A stretch of DNA of 64,000 bases from Zygnema cylindricum (GCA_037447655.1 JBBHKE010000188.1:62001-126000); one strand, 5' to 3'. Numbered from the stretch's first letter, positions 11,977 to 24,560 are shown. Numbers and translations: made by a program. Notes: generated from the letters alone by a model not told the origin.

Positions 11977-14900
11977 TGGCCCTCCCACCTGCAACCTCCA
12001 CTTGTAGACCCAGCTTGGGTCGCTGACTTGGACCACGATCCATGCATCCACCTGACGGTGCCACGCAGCGTACCGCGCCAGCTGGCGATTCACCTCCACT
12101 AGCTGCTCACAAGGCGCCACGTGGCACTTTGTCAGGAGACGAGACCAGGAGGAGACGAGGAGGGACAAGGAGGATGAGACAAAGAGGAGGCAAGGAGGAT
12201 GAGATGAAGAGGAGATGAGGAGGAAACAAGGAGGAGGAGACGAGGAGGAAACAAGGAGGAGAACATGCATAAAGGAACCCTTCACTCCAAATAGATCCAA
12301 TTATACAATTAAATAAAAGAAAACCGATGTGAATCCAAACTAGCTTCAAATTGACCAGATTGTTTAGGCTAAAACATTTTTTGAGGATCAGACAGGCGAA
12401 AAACATATGGATTTCCGAGAACTGACAATATTTTCAAGAATTCTCTTACAAATAAAGTAGCGAAAATAAGTCAAAAACCTGCAAAACGTTTATGGTCGGA
12501 ATGCAAACCCTATTCCAATGATATCCAGATAACTACCAGAATCGAAAAAACACAGAGTAAAAGATTAAGACAGAGCAAGAATCAAAGAGAATCCTTAAGC
12601 AAAAGCAAAATCAAGCTAGATCAAAGAGAGCAAAGCAAAAGCAAAATCAAACAAAAGCAAACGACAAAATAAAACTATACGAACAAAAAGAAACAAGAAT
12701 GGAACCACCCGAAGCCAAACCCCTGTCCACACCAAAACCGAACTCGACCGAACTCGAACCCTGACCCAAATCCAAACCCAAACCCAAACCCAAACCCAAA
12801 CCCAAACCCAAACCCAAACCCAAACCCAAACCCAAACCCAAACCCAAACCCAAAACCCAAGCCGCATCACAATTCCCCAGCATGAACCCGTGTGCTTTCT
12901 GTGCCTCACCTCCGGTTGAATGGCCTGGGCATCCGTGTCCTCCAGCGGTTCAAATCCCAGCATCCAGCCCTCCAGGAGCACCACCTCCACCTCCCCACTC
13001 ACCACCGCCCACTTCTCCACTGGAGCTCTGTCCCCGCGACCCTCACGAGCTCCCTGCACCACACACAGACGCCCAAACTCTCCGTAAAACGAACAAAAAA
13101 GGGCTCGGTAAGACGGGCAAAGGGCTCAGTTAGAAGAACAAAGGGCTCAGTGAGACGGACAAAGGGCTCAGTGAGACGGACAAAGGGCTCAGTAAGACAA
13201 ACAAAGGGCTCAATGAGACGGACACAGACGTTAGGAATGGTGGTAACCAGATATAAGAGTTTCATAAGGGGGACACAGAGTTTCGTAACAAGGACACCAG
13301 AGTTTCATATGACAGACACACAAATAACTAAAACAGGCAAATGGTTTTGTGAAAAAAGCACGGAGTTTCATAGAACACAAGTTTCTAAAAAATGCACATA
13401 TAGTTTTCCATAAATTAAACGCGATTTCAAAAAATTCAACACACACAGTTTTTGTGAAGTCACAGACGAGACTTTCTTAGAATCGAACAAACAGAGGCTC
13501 CATAAGAGCCCACTACACTTCTGAAGCTTATCGAGGAAAAAATTTCGATCTTCAGCAAATGACCTTTTGGTGGGTCTCAACACTCGGGTATTATCGGCTC
13601 AATATGCCAATGTCACAATTAATCAATGATGGTATCGCAATAGTGTTGATACATCAAAACATTTTCAACCGTAAAAAAAATATTACGTTCACTGATTGAC
13701 GTTTAATATGCTTACATAATTTTAAACTCATTCTGCACACATAGAAATACACAAAAGAGAGATACTGACAAAAACATTAACAGAATATTTATCAGACACA
13801 AGGCAAGAGACAATACATACGTCCAAATCTGCAAAAAAATTGTAGTCCCTGTACAATTTTCATCTAGAAACCAGATGTTTTTCTGCTGTTTTCAGTGATT
13901 TTGCCCGAAAACTGGGCAAAACATACAAAAAAGGCTGTACATTGAGCACAAGTCTAAACAGTTACCACTTCCTTGACTTGGTCTCAGAAAGCAGAAGTGA
14001 CTAAAAAACTTTGAGAGTAACAAAAAAAACGAAAATGGAAGGAAAATATTTATGTACCTTGTCGTACCGTGGAAGTCTAACAGTTTTACCTGCGATCCGG
14101 TTTCCCCCATCAATCCACACGCTTTAGAAGGGGAAGGGGAAACCTTGTGAGTAGTAGACATTGTAAAATATAAATGTTTCATTAAGAAAAAAAAACAAAA
14201 TCCACATTAATTTGCAGGTCTTTTGATGGGAAGGTGACTTTGGTGATCGTGGTTGTAGTACAAAAGTGGACACTAAAAGAAAACCTAAATCAAAGGCTCG
14301 GAAAGCTAGAGTTTTTCAGGGTTTTTTTTGATATTTTGGGTTTTCTAGAGTTTTTTAGGCTTTTTTTTGATTTTTTGAGGTTTGTTTGGGGTGAATTAAA
14401 GGAAACCTTATTAAGGAACAGTGAATCGGCACTAAACCACAAAGGCTTTAACAGGGGAAGGTGACACTTGGGCTTGGAACTCTATGGGATAGAGGGAAAT
14501 GTTGTCAAGGGGATAAATTTAGCCAAAGGACCAAATAAAATGAAGACAAACTTGATAACAGTTTCCATGTAGAATTAAACTCTTTTCCGATAAAGAGCTT
14601 TTAGAAGTCTCCGGGACATGGTACAGAAAGTTACCAAAACTAGGGCCCAAGGAGAGGAGAGGAGAGGAGGGGAAGAGGGAAAGGATAATTTTTCGAAGTG
14701 TGGTAACATACAGCAGGATTCTTCTTCTAAAAGCAAAATCACCGAAACATAATACGCCCCATGGAAAAAACTTGAACCATTAGTACGTTTTTTAAACCGA
14801 ATACAGAAAACTGGCAGTAAAACTCAGTGAGAAGACAATGTTCGAATCCCAATGGATCCGATTTTTAGCCCCAAGTTCACATAAAACCAGACTGAACTAT

Positions 14901-17900
14901 TTTTTCCCAAAAAATCCCCTTCCCCCTTTCCCCCTTTCCCCTTCTCCCTTCCCTCTTCCCCCTTTCCAGTTGACCTGTCTTTGAGAGGTTTCTGAGAGCC
15001 TCGAGAGTCTCCACTCCCAACTGCAGATCATGGCTCCCAGCATTGCCTCGCAGCTGCAGAAAAGACAAAAAACCACAGAATCCACACTAAATCAGGTCGC
15101 ATTTTGATCCCGACAATCGAGCCCCAATCTCACTTCAAAAAAACTCCCCTCCTCTTCCCCGGAACAAATAAAAAAGGAGAAGGAAACAAAAGAAAACAAA
15201 AAAAAAACCGATGCGACTCCGAAGAAAAGTCGCTCAGAAATGGTGTGATCCACACTAATTGAGGTCCGAAATAATTGTCCCTCTGACAAAATAAATGAGA
15301 AACTACCCTCCACAGCACCTCTTAGTCTATGAGAGATACCTCGAGAAGGGAGTTGCCAGGGTGTTTCTTGGCAAGAGCTGTCTGCACAAAGGGACAAAAT
15401 GTACCGTCAGCGCTGGAGTCAGGTAGGGAGAGAGGGAGGGAGAGGGGGAAGGAAAGAGGGAGGGAGGGAGGGGGAGGAGAGGGAGAGGGAGGGAGGGAAG
15501 GGGACACCCTGTAGATGTAATACAAAGACCTAACGATAAACCTAAGGGAATTAGCCGAAGATGTTGCTGTGCTGAATTATTATTCCCTAAAAATCGCCCT
15601 TTCAAAAAACAAAAACATACCCTTTCTATCTGTAGTGCATGAGACATTAGTCAAGTCAAGGACAAACCTATACAACAATGCTTTGATTTTTTTCAAAATT
15701 TAAAACCACTGCATATCATATAATTTTGTCCGTAGTGATCATTAATGCAATAGACAATACATGTTCAATTCATCCAAGTACTTGGCAATAAGGTATCCAC
15801 AGACGACTGTGAATATGTACATGCACTTAATCAAAAACTGGAATCTTGTCCGCAATAAACCCGACTTATTTTGGAATCCGTACATAACATGGACTTGTTG
15901 TCAAATTTACAACAGTTTATTCCTCGCTACAACTGCAGATTTCAGACAGGTGTGGTCTACAACAAACTCGTGTATCGTTTTAAACACAACCACTTAACTA
16001 CCAAGAGAATTAAGTAACCCAATTACCAAAGAGTGAAAAACTTAGTAGGAAATTGGGTGCAAAATTAATAAGGACAAACTACACCACAAAAAACGAAAAA
16101 CTATCTTCCAGAAAAAAAGAAATGAAAACAGGGGAGGGAGGACTATGTGCTTTGTCATTCATAAAATTTTCTGTCTCCCAGTTCAGTTCGTGTATTCCAA
16201 AACCACCACTCAATACCATTAGCGTGGACTTATCGGTGTTGAAAGTGGGACATGTTTCTAGATTTGTAGGAGAAACCTAACTTTCCAATACTCACTCCAA
16301 ATCCGTACTAATTCTAAAGATGTACTTCATCTAAACAACGTAAATGGACAATAGTGGAATAAATAGGAATATACCCAAAAAAAGGGGTCCCGTGTGGATT
16401 CTTCTGGTACACTCACTTTTTAACTTAACAAAAAAAAAGATCAACAGTAGTTTGTGTGCTTGCTCAAAAAAATGGGACCTCACATTATTGTGGAACACTT
16501 TGGTCCAAACTAATTATGGAAGGAAATCTCATGGTGGTGTGCCTCTTTTCTTTTATGTTTAACATTTTCTGTTCAATGAGAGGCAAAAGTTATCCTAATA
16601 GACAATGTTTCCACAGTCTGTCGATAAAACTTGTGGACAACAAGATGAGTGAATTGTACAGGAAAGGGTGGAAATAGGATGGGGTTTGAAAAAAATGGAG
16701 GGAGGAAATACTATCGATACCTGTTCATCGAAGGTGAGATAAAAGTCGTCTATGGAAATGCTTGCCGCCTTTCTGCCAGAAAAAGGAAAGAGAAAAAGAA
16801 AAGTAATTCCCAATAAACAAAACTTTTCAGATTGTAATAATGAAAAAATACCAATTACTTAGTCAACTGCTTCACTACCAACAGACTTCAACTAAACCAA
16901 ATAAAGAATGGCAAAATCTTCAAAGCCGACAAAAGACGCAAAAGGGAAAGGTCTAGGATACTACGTCTCTTGCAAAAAAAGATTGGACCTTAAATAGTGA
17001 GAATAATCGAGATGCTTAATGTGCACTTCAAATTTCAAACATACTGTAACAACCTAGCATTTGAACTGGAGATCAAAGAAATTTTCTTGTACCGCGGATG
17101 ACGTAAACAATGGGACAATAAAAATTCCATAATTTGAGCAAAATGTAAAAAACAACAAACATTGATTTTGAGGTGCCCGTTTTCAACCATAGGGGTTCCA
17201 ATGCATATAACAAAATAAAAACGTCTACAAAGATAATTTTATTGAATGCTTTGTCCATCCTTGTTGTAACCAAATAGACAGGATTGAAAGTACATCTACA
17301 AAGTTCCACGACATCGCAAATAACATGTAGAAAAAGTTGAGATGTTGAACATCAAATGACCATTGTTTTGTGCAGCTTATGATGCATGACAGGATCTAAT
17401 TGTGTAAAGCACAAGCAATTGTGATTATAATTGCCAAGTTTTAAATTTAAAATGAAAAGCCAAAACCTACAAAATAACCTGTACCCTTTTTCAACATCAA
17501 GAAGAATGAATAACAAACCAACAGGTACATGTTCCCATCTAATCATGTAGTTTCTCAAACAATTGCGTCAAATTATCAAATGTCATTGTACAAGTAATAA
17601 TGATAGGCGTTTGCATAATAGGTAAAACATACAATTTCTTCAAACATATTGAACCATAGATTTGCAAATTGTTTACTGAAAAATTTAATAGACAAAAATC
17701 TAAGGTAAACCATGCATATATTCGGGTCAATTGCACTAACGGTTTACTATCATAAAGGCTTTAAATTCATTGAACAATGTAATTGAAATTAAAACAAAAT
17801 AATTATTATAAGTTCAAATTACTTGGTTGTCATGATACCTCTCTCAGTCATAGTTAAACACAGGCAAGTCCACAGTAATAATAATCCCACAGTTTGACAA

Positions 17901-18832
17901 TACCTGCCTGTCTCAGCGAAGAGATGCTCCAAAGACTCTACAATAGTCGATTTTCCACAACCTTGAGGAGCACTGATTCCGATCTGGCCACTCGCGCCCC
18001 ATCATAACAAAGGCTGTAACTCACATGCCAACACCTACCATGTTTGAATTTGAACAACAGTCCCAGAAACCGCAAAATGAAGATGCAGAGCTCCCCCCTG
18101 CCTCCCTCTCCTCTCTCCCATCCCTACCCGTCTCCCCTCCCTCCCCTCCCTCCCTCCCTCTTCTCCCCTCCCTACCTACCTCCCTCCCTCCCTCCCCGCC
18201 TCCCCTCCTTCCCTCCCTCCCTCCCCACCCCTTCCCTCCCCTACCGCTCGCCCTCCCTACTGACCGCCTACCACCAGAGGCGGGCAGGTCTCTCCATCTC
18301 TTCCCGCTTCCTTCTTGTGGCGGTCCAGCTGCTGCAGACACCAGAAATAGAGTGGAAGATAGTATCGGAAAATCCGGAGGCGCTCTGAGGGGCCAAGAGG
18401 TCCGGGAGGCATATTTAGCTGGCGGGAAAGAACCTCTCCCAGAGCCTCCCATTCGCTCAAATTCTCTTTTATGTCGGAGAGGGAGAGAGGAGAGAGTGAT
18501 TTTATGAGAGGGCCTCCTGCAATGTACTCAGCAAGATCGGAAGGTTCGGAAGAAGGTTTGGGAGTAGGTTTGGGAAGGGAAGTATCGACAGGTTGAGTTT
18601 TAGGAATAGACTGGCAAAGGACAGAAGGAGAAGGGGAGGAGCGTCTCAAGGAGAAAGGATTCTTGTTGGAAAATGTCGGCGTGAAGAGGGGAGTGGAGAG
18701 AGGCAGCTTGCAGGAAGAGAATCTGGATCGATCATTGCACGTGTTGTGTTCGAAAGATGAGGTACGGACGGCGGAGGACACGTGGCGAGGGACAGGCACC
18801 GGAGTTACCATGGGAAGCCTGGAGACCTCCAT
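10519..18832 (-). CDS. GLYK: D-glycerate 3-kinase, chloroplastic (photorespiration)
   Basis: GLYK phosphorylates D-glycerate to 3-phosphoglycerate in the chloroplast, the last step of the photorespiratory cycle. Ten exons on the minus strand join in phase by GT-AG sites: 18832-18272, 17983-17904, 16772-16721, 15381-15340, 15053-14975, 14089-14058, 13053-12910, 12102-11989, 11739-11689, 10659-10519. They give 431 residues. Exon 1 has a Ser/Pro-rich transit peptide and the helical N-domain. Exon 2 carries the P-loop ISAPQGCGKST, exon 3 ISIDDFYLT, exons 4-5 HPGNSLLE and RGNAGSHDLQL, exon 6 LPRYDK, exon 7 GRGDRAP and LLEGWMLGF, exon 8 DAWIVVQVSDPSWVYKWRLQ, exon 9 AEVAMR and GKPGMTDDQ, exon 10 PAYKAYLPRLYAEGP. 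These follow the plant enzyme in order with no missing block. The start ATG has a strong context (CCGCCATGG). Several exons are only 32-52 bases long. The introns are filled with simple repeats but no LTR elements. Confidence 0.95.
10660..10802. repeat. 22-base minisatellite next to the last GLYK acceptor
   Basis: About six degenerate copies of CAAAGTTAAAACAACAAATG start right at the exon 10 acceptor of GLYK, so the polypyrimidine tract of that acceptor is itself repeat sequence on the transcribed strand. Confidence 0.8.
11357..11448. repeat. CATACAGAGATATCTCTCTC tandem repeat in GLYK intron 9
   Basis: Four to five copies of a 20-22 base unit, CATACAGAGATATCTCTCTC with variants. The unit is partly self-complementary (GAGATATCTC). 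Confidence 0.85.
11766..11866. repeat. Pyrimidine-rich tract in GLYK intron 8
   Basis: C/T-rich stretch with duplicated CCCCTCCTACTTTCTTTCCC blocks. It is in the intron between GLYK exons 8 and 9 and yields only spurious open frames. Confidence 0.75.
11945..11976. repeat. 32-base homopolymer C run beside a GLYK splice donor
   Basis: An uninterrupted run of 32 C on the plus strand, so poly-G in the GLYK pre-mRNA, beginning 12 bases inside intron 8 after the exon 8 donor (GTGGGA). Length may be unreliable in the assembly. Confidence 0.9.
12767..12860. repeat. (CCCAAA)n hexamer array in GLYK intron 7
   Basis: About fourteen nearly perfect CCCAAA units. The repeat resembles but does not equal the plant telomere unit CCCTAAA. 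Confidence 0.95.
13104..13226. repeat. 21-base minisatellite in GLYK intron 6
   Basis: Six copies of AAAGGGCTCAGTGAGACGGA(C) with point variants lie about 50 bases upstream, in gene sense, of the GLYK exon 7 acceptor. More degenerate copies with a CAGAGTTTC core continue to about 13310. Confidence 0.9.
15416..15512. repeat. Polypurine tract in GLYK intron 3
   Basis: GGGAGAGGGAGG-type sequence of nearly 100 bases. On the GLYK strand it is the pyrimidine tract lying about 35 bases before the exon 4 acceptor. Confidence 0.85.
18085..18258. repeat. CCCTCC polypyrimidine tract in GLYK intron 1
   Basis: About 170 bases of CCCTCC-like repeats fill most of the 288-base first intron. The GLYK transcript is purine-rich here. 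Confidence 0.85.
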
Positions 18833-19228
18833 GGCGGTGTGAAGATCAATGGCTGCCGAGTGCAGTACAGTACGGTAGAGCCTCGAAAAACGGAGTCGGC
18901 GCTGTAGTACGTCTAGAAATACGAGTACTGTAGAAATGAGGTGAACGATAAACGGTTGTACGGGTTTCGAATACGGTACATATGAATAGGAAGAAATACG
19001 ATAACTGGGCCAATCACGAAATGTTACGTGAAAATGTTTGCGGGGTTTTGGTAGACGTCACACGTGGGCTGAAAAGGCAGTCTAGGTACATCTCATGAAT
19101 ATGGGAAATTCATTGCATCTCTGAACTCCAAAAGTCCAAATATGTTTCATTATTCCTGACGAGTCACGACTTTTGTTCGCCCAATTGGAAGTGAAACTTC
19201 TTGTCTGTCCAATGGCCGGCGAGTCTTA
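18833..19228. other. GLYK upstream region
   Basis: About 400 bases between the GLYK start and the first TIR element, so the likely core promoter and 5' UTR. It contains ACACGTG near 19061 and CCAATCACG near 19012 but no clear TATA box. Confidence 0.4.
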
Positions 19229-19231
19229 TTA

Positions 19232-20186
19232 GGGTACGTCCCCATGTATGCGATACTTTGAAAAAGTACTTTGGACTGTAGTGAAGTGTTCCGTACTACT
19301 TTGAAAAGCGTCCCCGTGTGCGAAAATGAAATCGGAACTTTTGACATGTGACGGTTGTAGACGTAGGTACAACTTTGTGACGGGTAACGACGACTACGAA
19401 ATTGGTGACGCCAACAAAAACAGTGACAGTTGTAGACGTCTAGATTTTTGTAACTTTGTGACATGGCAGAATTTTAGGGTTTTGTAACATTGTGACGTCA
19501 CGCTCACTTGTGACAAGGTCGACGTCACAGATTCAAGAAATTTCGGCCATGGAAACCTAATTTCGTTTTCTCTTCTTTTTTCGCTCTATTTGCTATAAAA
19601 ATATACATGCAGGTAGTCAAAAGAATTATTTTTCAAGCATCTTTCATTTCATACCAGTTTTGTCGTGCCTCATTCTAAAAAGTGTGAGATAAAAGTGATA
19701 GTGTGCGAGGGAGAGGGGAGAGGCGATGACGACGCAAAATTCTACCGAGGACCCATGAATGAAAGTGGAGGTTCGAGACCCCTTCAACTTTTTTTCAGTA
19801 CATCCTCGTATTTCCATACATGCGCGTGACGGGCAGGGAGAAAAATAGCGAGTCGTCCTAAAATTTTCCCACTCGTGTGTCGCGTGCGTGGGTCGTTTTG
19901 CATTCGTTGTTTCGGCGATACTTTCCCTGAAATCACCTCGCGAGATGATTTTTGATAAAGTTTTTTAACTGGCTGGATTCTCTTGCCCAGGGGTCGAAAA
20001 AAGGAAAACGCCAAAATTTGTTCAAGTGACGACAAACACGAAGTATAGTCAAAGTATCGACTTGACGTTTGTTATACTTTTAAGGAATTGATGTTTTTGT
20101 ACGGCTAAAGTTTTTCTCGTACGGAACTGCGTTTTGGGTGAAAACGACTGATTAAAGTCTATACTTCAACACATGGGGACGTACCC
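19232..20186. mobile_element. PIF/Harbinger-like MITE with TTA target duplication
   Basis: The left end GGGTACGTCCCCATGT and right end ACATGGGGACGTACCC are perfect inverted repeats, flanked by TTA at 19229-19231 and 20187-20189. A 3-base TTA/TAA duplication is typical of PIF/Harbinger. The 955-base interior shows no transposase; it has TGTAGACGT repeats and the palindrome TCACCTCGCGAGATGA. A second copy starts at 26536 and a diverged relative lies at 62440-63100. Confidence 0.88.
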
Positions 20187-20618
20187 TTATCACAATCCAA
20201 TAAAATCTCGGATCCAAATTCGACTAATTTTATCTACCCATTCGTCCATGTCACCACGTCTGACATAGCAGGTGTCTTTAATGAACAAAAATATTAATGT
20301 GATTCCTATTTACATTTACGCGGAGTTTACATTGTTTGTTAATGTTAAAATACGCGGCAAAGAAATGATACAATAAAAAAGAAGTTTGCGCGTGTGCAAT
20401 TACACAAATAATAGTCGCGGGCGACCCGGTGCTTTGCCCTTTGATTCCCAAGGGCCTTTCGTTTTTGTACAGTACCATGAATAATGCGATAGTACAGTGT
20501 GAATCGTTATTGGCGTAAAGGTTTCTATAGCGTATAGGAACAATTACTGTTATTTACGTTAATTGAGAATTTTGATTTTTTCAAAAAAACATACATTATT
20601 ATTATCTACTTATACTAA

Positions 20619-21347
20619 GGGGGGCGTTCCATCAGGAAATTTTTTAATCGTACGAACTACATTACAAAATGTTACACTTTGAACGATGTTCTGTCGCGGA
20701 AACTCTGTAATCCACGTGCTCAGGAATGAGTGGTACCACGTAAGATAAGATCGTATATTAAAAATCGTCAAATATCTTTTACACTGACCGAATTCAACTC
20801 GAAATCGTCATTTGCATACCATGTACGTGCGGACCAAGGCATCGTACCACACAAATTTCATACTCTTTGCAAATGCTTGTTAGACGCCAGCTCATTATTT
20901 TTAGGGTTTTTTCTTTTTCGCGTGACGAATGAGCGCTTTCGCAAATAGTGTGAAGAATGGTCGGTAACGAAAATAGCGCAACGAAAGCTCGTAGAGATCA
21001 CTTTTGTGATTTCCGTTGAATTTTAGAATGCACCATATTATGTGCGATTTTTTTTGATTTTCGTTGGTTGTCGTATTGACACGTACATTCATTATCCAAC
21101 GTGTCACGACTCATTTTTTTTTGTAAAGGGGGATGTACCTCCAAGAGGTACATCACCAACTTTGGACGCGAATGCTTCGTGAAAAAGCATCCAGCGATCA
21201 TTGTTACCTCCCAAACCTTTGAAGAATATTGGCAAGATTCTCTATAATGTTGTTCACTTATAAAAACAAATTAATAGGTACGGCGTAGTACGGATAGGTC
21301 CGGATATTTGTAAACAACCTCACTATTCGTTTGATGGAACGTCACCC
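20619..21347. mobile_element. TIR element 1 of a TAA-linked chain
   Basis: Left end GGGGGGCGTTCCATCA and right end TGATGGAACGTCACCC are inverted repeats with one or two mismatches. TAA lies at 20616-20618 and 21348-21350. No coding sequence; Harbinger-like by duplication length. Confidence 0.8.
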
Positions 21348-21582
21348 TAAGGGTGAACCTCCATCATGCGAAAAGTGGTGTTCTTTAGTGGAAAAAGTGT
21401 ATTTTTGTACATATCCAGCTCATTTTCGTACAAGGTTGTACTTTTTTTTTTTTTTAAACGTAATTACTGTCAGCGCGTCAATATTCTGTAAACTTTTGGG
21501 CGACAACGTTGACCGTCCGATTACTTGTTTTAGAAGCAAGAGGTCACGCCGTCCATTGAGTAATTACTCTCCTCAAGGAGGA

Positions 21583-22885
21583 TGTTGATATTTGTGTATT
21601 TTCTAGGTCTGTATTAGGATAGAAAAAGAGTTGAGGCGGTCTGCCTCTAACTCCCCTTCCCAAGCCCCCACACTTGTTGTAGACACTGAAGGCTGGAAAG
21701 GGAGCTAGAGCCATGGCTACCTAAACTCTCTAGAGAAGACAGGGGGTGGATTAGGTAGATTTACCAAAATGTACTTGACGGACCCAGGAATTGATCCTGG
21801 TACCTGCCGTCTGTCAAACCTCTGAAGCCGTCAGCTTTAACTTTTAAGTCTAGAACTAGTGTTACGATATAGAGGGTTTGATAAATAACTGAATAGTTAC
21901 ACGTAGATTAATTTGTTTAGCGGGAAATAGATATTTAGTACATAGATACAGTTTAACTTAGTACGGAGTACAGTACGGGGACGGAATGGATACCGCGCAT
22001 TTGTTTCGCTATCGAAACAAATACCGCGCACCAAACGGCCGCGATAAATGCCGAGGTCGCGGAACACGTTTTTGGCGTTTGCGGACGTCATCACTCTGAA
22101 TGACACGTGGCGTCATTATACAAGATGCGGAATCTCCGGAAAGGAACATAACAAATCCGGATGTGACAAATGTCACATAATAACATCATCGTACAATTTC
22201 CGTACATAAAGTACTCCGGCACCTATACTTTCTCTACGGTACCGTTTTTTTGACGTGGCATTACTTGGCGCCATGCGGAGGGATAAGATTTGGAAGCAGG
22301 ATTTCCGGCGATTATAAGAGCGAATCCTGATGGGACATGTGTTGACTTTTTAGCCATGTCGTACGATAGCTGTACGAAAGGTACACCGACACCTATACCT
22401 TTATGTACTATACAATAATTTGATTGGTCCCTACCTCAGTACTAGAGGGTTTAGAGAGGGGTTTAGGACTTAGAATATTTCTGGTAGGTAGTTGCCTCTC
22501 CCAGAGAGCACCTTGTATAAATGGCATACTTTGGCCAGCCATAACTATCAATTCAATTGACCATTTTCAGTGATTCTTTTTGCTGCGGACTCCGGTGAGT
22601 CCAAGCTACACATGGATGTAGTCGGTCATACTATTTGCCTGCCAGGGTGGTTGCATTTCTAGGGGAAAGTCAAAGTGGAAGAATGTGTCCAAAACTCATA
22701 TTCTAACTTTGCATTCTGAAACTGAGCACACAGAAAGTCTTATTTCACAGGGGTGAAGCTGTAATGGGGTTCTGATTGTCAAAGGGTCAATCATTTGGGT
22801 TTGTATAAACTTGGAGTCGGCACAATCTAGATTAACTTCTTTTGATCTGCGAATTCTGTGTGGCAATGGAGCCCATAGAATTTCA
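21583..22885 (+). repeat. 5' LTR of copia element E1
   Basis: The LTR begins TGTTGATATTTG and ends TTTCA, followed by the primer site. The element is flanked by the 5-base duplication GAGGA (21578-21582 and 24146-24150). A TATAAAT box is near 22515, CCAAT as ATTGG near 22423, a G-box GACACGTGGC near 22101. A solo LTR of the same family in reverse lies at 38370-39674. Confidence 0.88.
21766..21859 (-). promoter_or_regulatory. tRNA-like module, antisense in the E1 5' LTR
   Basis: On the minus strand: weak A-box TAGACTTAAAAGTTAAAGC, B-box GGATCAATTCC, T-arm CCAGG/CCTGG, 3' strand TCCGTCAA, then TTTT. It corresponds to modules in all other LTRs here. It is the weakest A-box of the set. Confidence 0.5.
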
Positions 22886-22900
22886 GATTATGGGCCCACC
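22886..22900 (+). promoter_or_regulatory. E1 primer-binding site (half-tRNA iMet) over the gag start
   Basis: GATTATGGGCCCACC directly after the LTR matches the complement of the initiator tRNA-Met anticodon stem-loop at 14 of 15 positions. The gag ATG (22890) is inside it. Confidence 0.75.
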
Positions 22901-23915
22901 ATCTAGGGTGCCTATGTTCGATGGAACAGACGTCACTTATTGGGAGTTTACGATGGAGGGGTTGCTTTTCGATAAGCACTTATGGGGAATTGTTTCAGGA
23001 CAAGTGAGGTGTCCGCCACCGGGCTTTGGAGGAGCTCACTATGGAGAATCATCTGGGGCTGCCCAAAAAACCAACCGGAGTTCAGATGCAACGGAAGGTG
23101 AAGGGAAAATCATTACAGTGGAAGAGGAGATAGGGGAGAAGGATAAAGGGAAACCTATGGTGAGGGGAGCTAGGCTCTCGGCTACGGTTCCACTTGTGGG
23201 GGTTATAACTGAACAAAATATTGAAGAAAATGACAGGAATATTTGGGAATATAAAAACACTATAGCAAAACATCTCAAACTTAGATATGTGTCTAAGTCC
23301 ATAGCTATCACTCTTTTAAGTCTAATCAAGTCTTCAGAGATATGGGAAACACCAATTCAGATTTATAAGAGTGAGACTATACAGAGGCAGCAGTTAGTAA
23401 AACAAGAAATAGAGGCCTATGCTTATAAAGGCGGTAGCATGATAGAGTTTTGCAATGATATTGCTGCATTATATGTTGAGCTTTCTAGTGCAGGATATGT
23501 AGAATCTGAGGAGAGAAATATCTATACACTAATCATAAAACTCCCAGATGAGTACGAAGACATCATTTACCGTATGCAGGGAATTGATGTCTCCTCGTGG
23601 ACTTGGAGCATCACCATCGGGATAATACTTGTGAGGGAAAGCACCTTGGAGCTTCGTAGGAGAAGTGACAAGGTGACTGCATTTACAACTGGTGGTTACT
23701 GGCGGAAGCGTGATGTGAGGAACGTCGGCGACGAGCGGAAGCGTGATGAGAGGAAGTAAGACAAAGGTAAACCTTATCGAAACTTCACTGGAAAGAGAGG
23801 GAGAAGAAAAGAAAGGGGAGCTTTCGAAAAAAAAGTTTGCTTCTTTTGTAGAGAACTTGGTCACCATATGGAGGAGTGTCCTCGTTTGGAAGAACTTAGA
23901 AGTTGCGGTGTGAAT
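22890..23915 (+). pseudogene. copia gag of E1, one nonsense codon, pol deleted
   Basis: The frame starts MGPPSRVPMFDGTDVTYWEF, the N-terminus shared by all copia elements of this window (UBN2-type gag). A TAA at 23757 interrupts it. The same frame then continues to a CX2CX4HX4C zinc knuckle at 23838-23879 (CFFCRELGHHMEEC). Directly after, at about 23916, the sequence jumps into the end of the LTR, so protease, integrase, RT and RNase H are missing. The element can only have moved with proteins supplied in trans, or was deleted later. Confidence 0.85.
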
Positions 23916-24145
23916 GAGGGAAAGTCAAAGTGGGTGAATGTGTCCAAAACTCATGTTCTTACTTTGCATTATGTGGTGAAACTGAGCACACAGAAAGTCT
24001 TATTTCACGGGGGTGAAGCTGTAATGGGGTTCTGATTGTCAAAGGGTCAATCATTTGGGTTTGTATAAACTTGGAGTCGGCACAATCTAGATTAGCTTCT
24101 TTTGATCTGCGAATTTTGTGTGGCAATGGAGCCAATAGAATTTCA
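23916..24145 (+). repeat. Truncated 3' LTR of E1
   Basis: About 230 bases equal to the last part of the 5' LTR (from about 22670), with a few substitutions, ending TTTCA before the target duplication GAGGA. The upstream part, including promoter and tRNA-like module, is deleted. Confidence 0.88.
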
Positions 24146-24560
24146 GAGGAGACTAGCCAATCACCGGACGTGTAAAATGTTTACGCGTTGAAATGTCATG
24201 TACGAGCCGCGCGCCTTCAGATAGGCGAGAATCAGATCCGACAAAAACCACCAAAAAATTATGTTGAAGAATGTGGCGTGATGCCTTCATCACCATCCAT
24301 TGTCATTCAAAATTTTTTGCGCCTGCTTTCTTCGAATTTCCTATTTGGTTATGAAATTTTGCAAATTCGTTAAATTTTGGAAGAATACAAATTTGAAATC
24401 TTTTAGAATCTTTGATGACGCTCGCCGTCAAAATAGGAATCAACGTGCATCTAATTGAAAGAAAGCACGTACGCGATAGATTCCATTGCGATATGACCTG
24501 ATGGAGAAGTGAACGCCATATTAATGCCATTAAACATATTCGTACCATTACTATCGGCAT

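Noticed and set aside
12767-12860. Interstitial telomere array
   Set aside because: The unit is CCCAAA, lacking the T of the plant CCCTAAA unit, and it lies in an intron.
12616-12883. Long open frames on the minus strand next to GLYK exon 7
   Set aside because: They are the CCCAAA array read in different frames; only 12910-13053 is real exon sequence.
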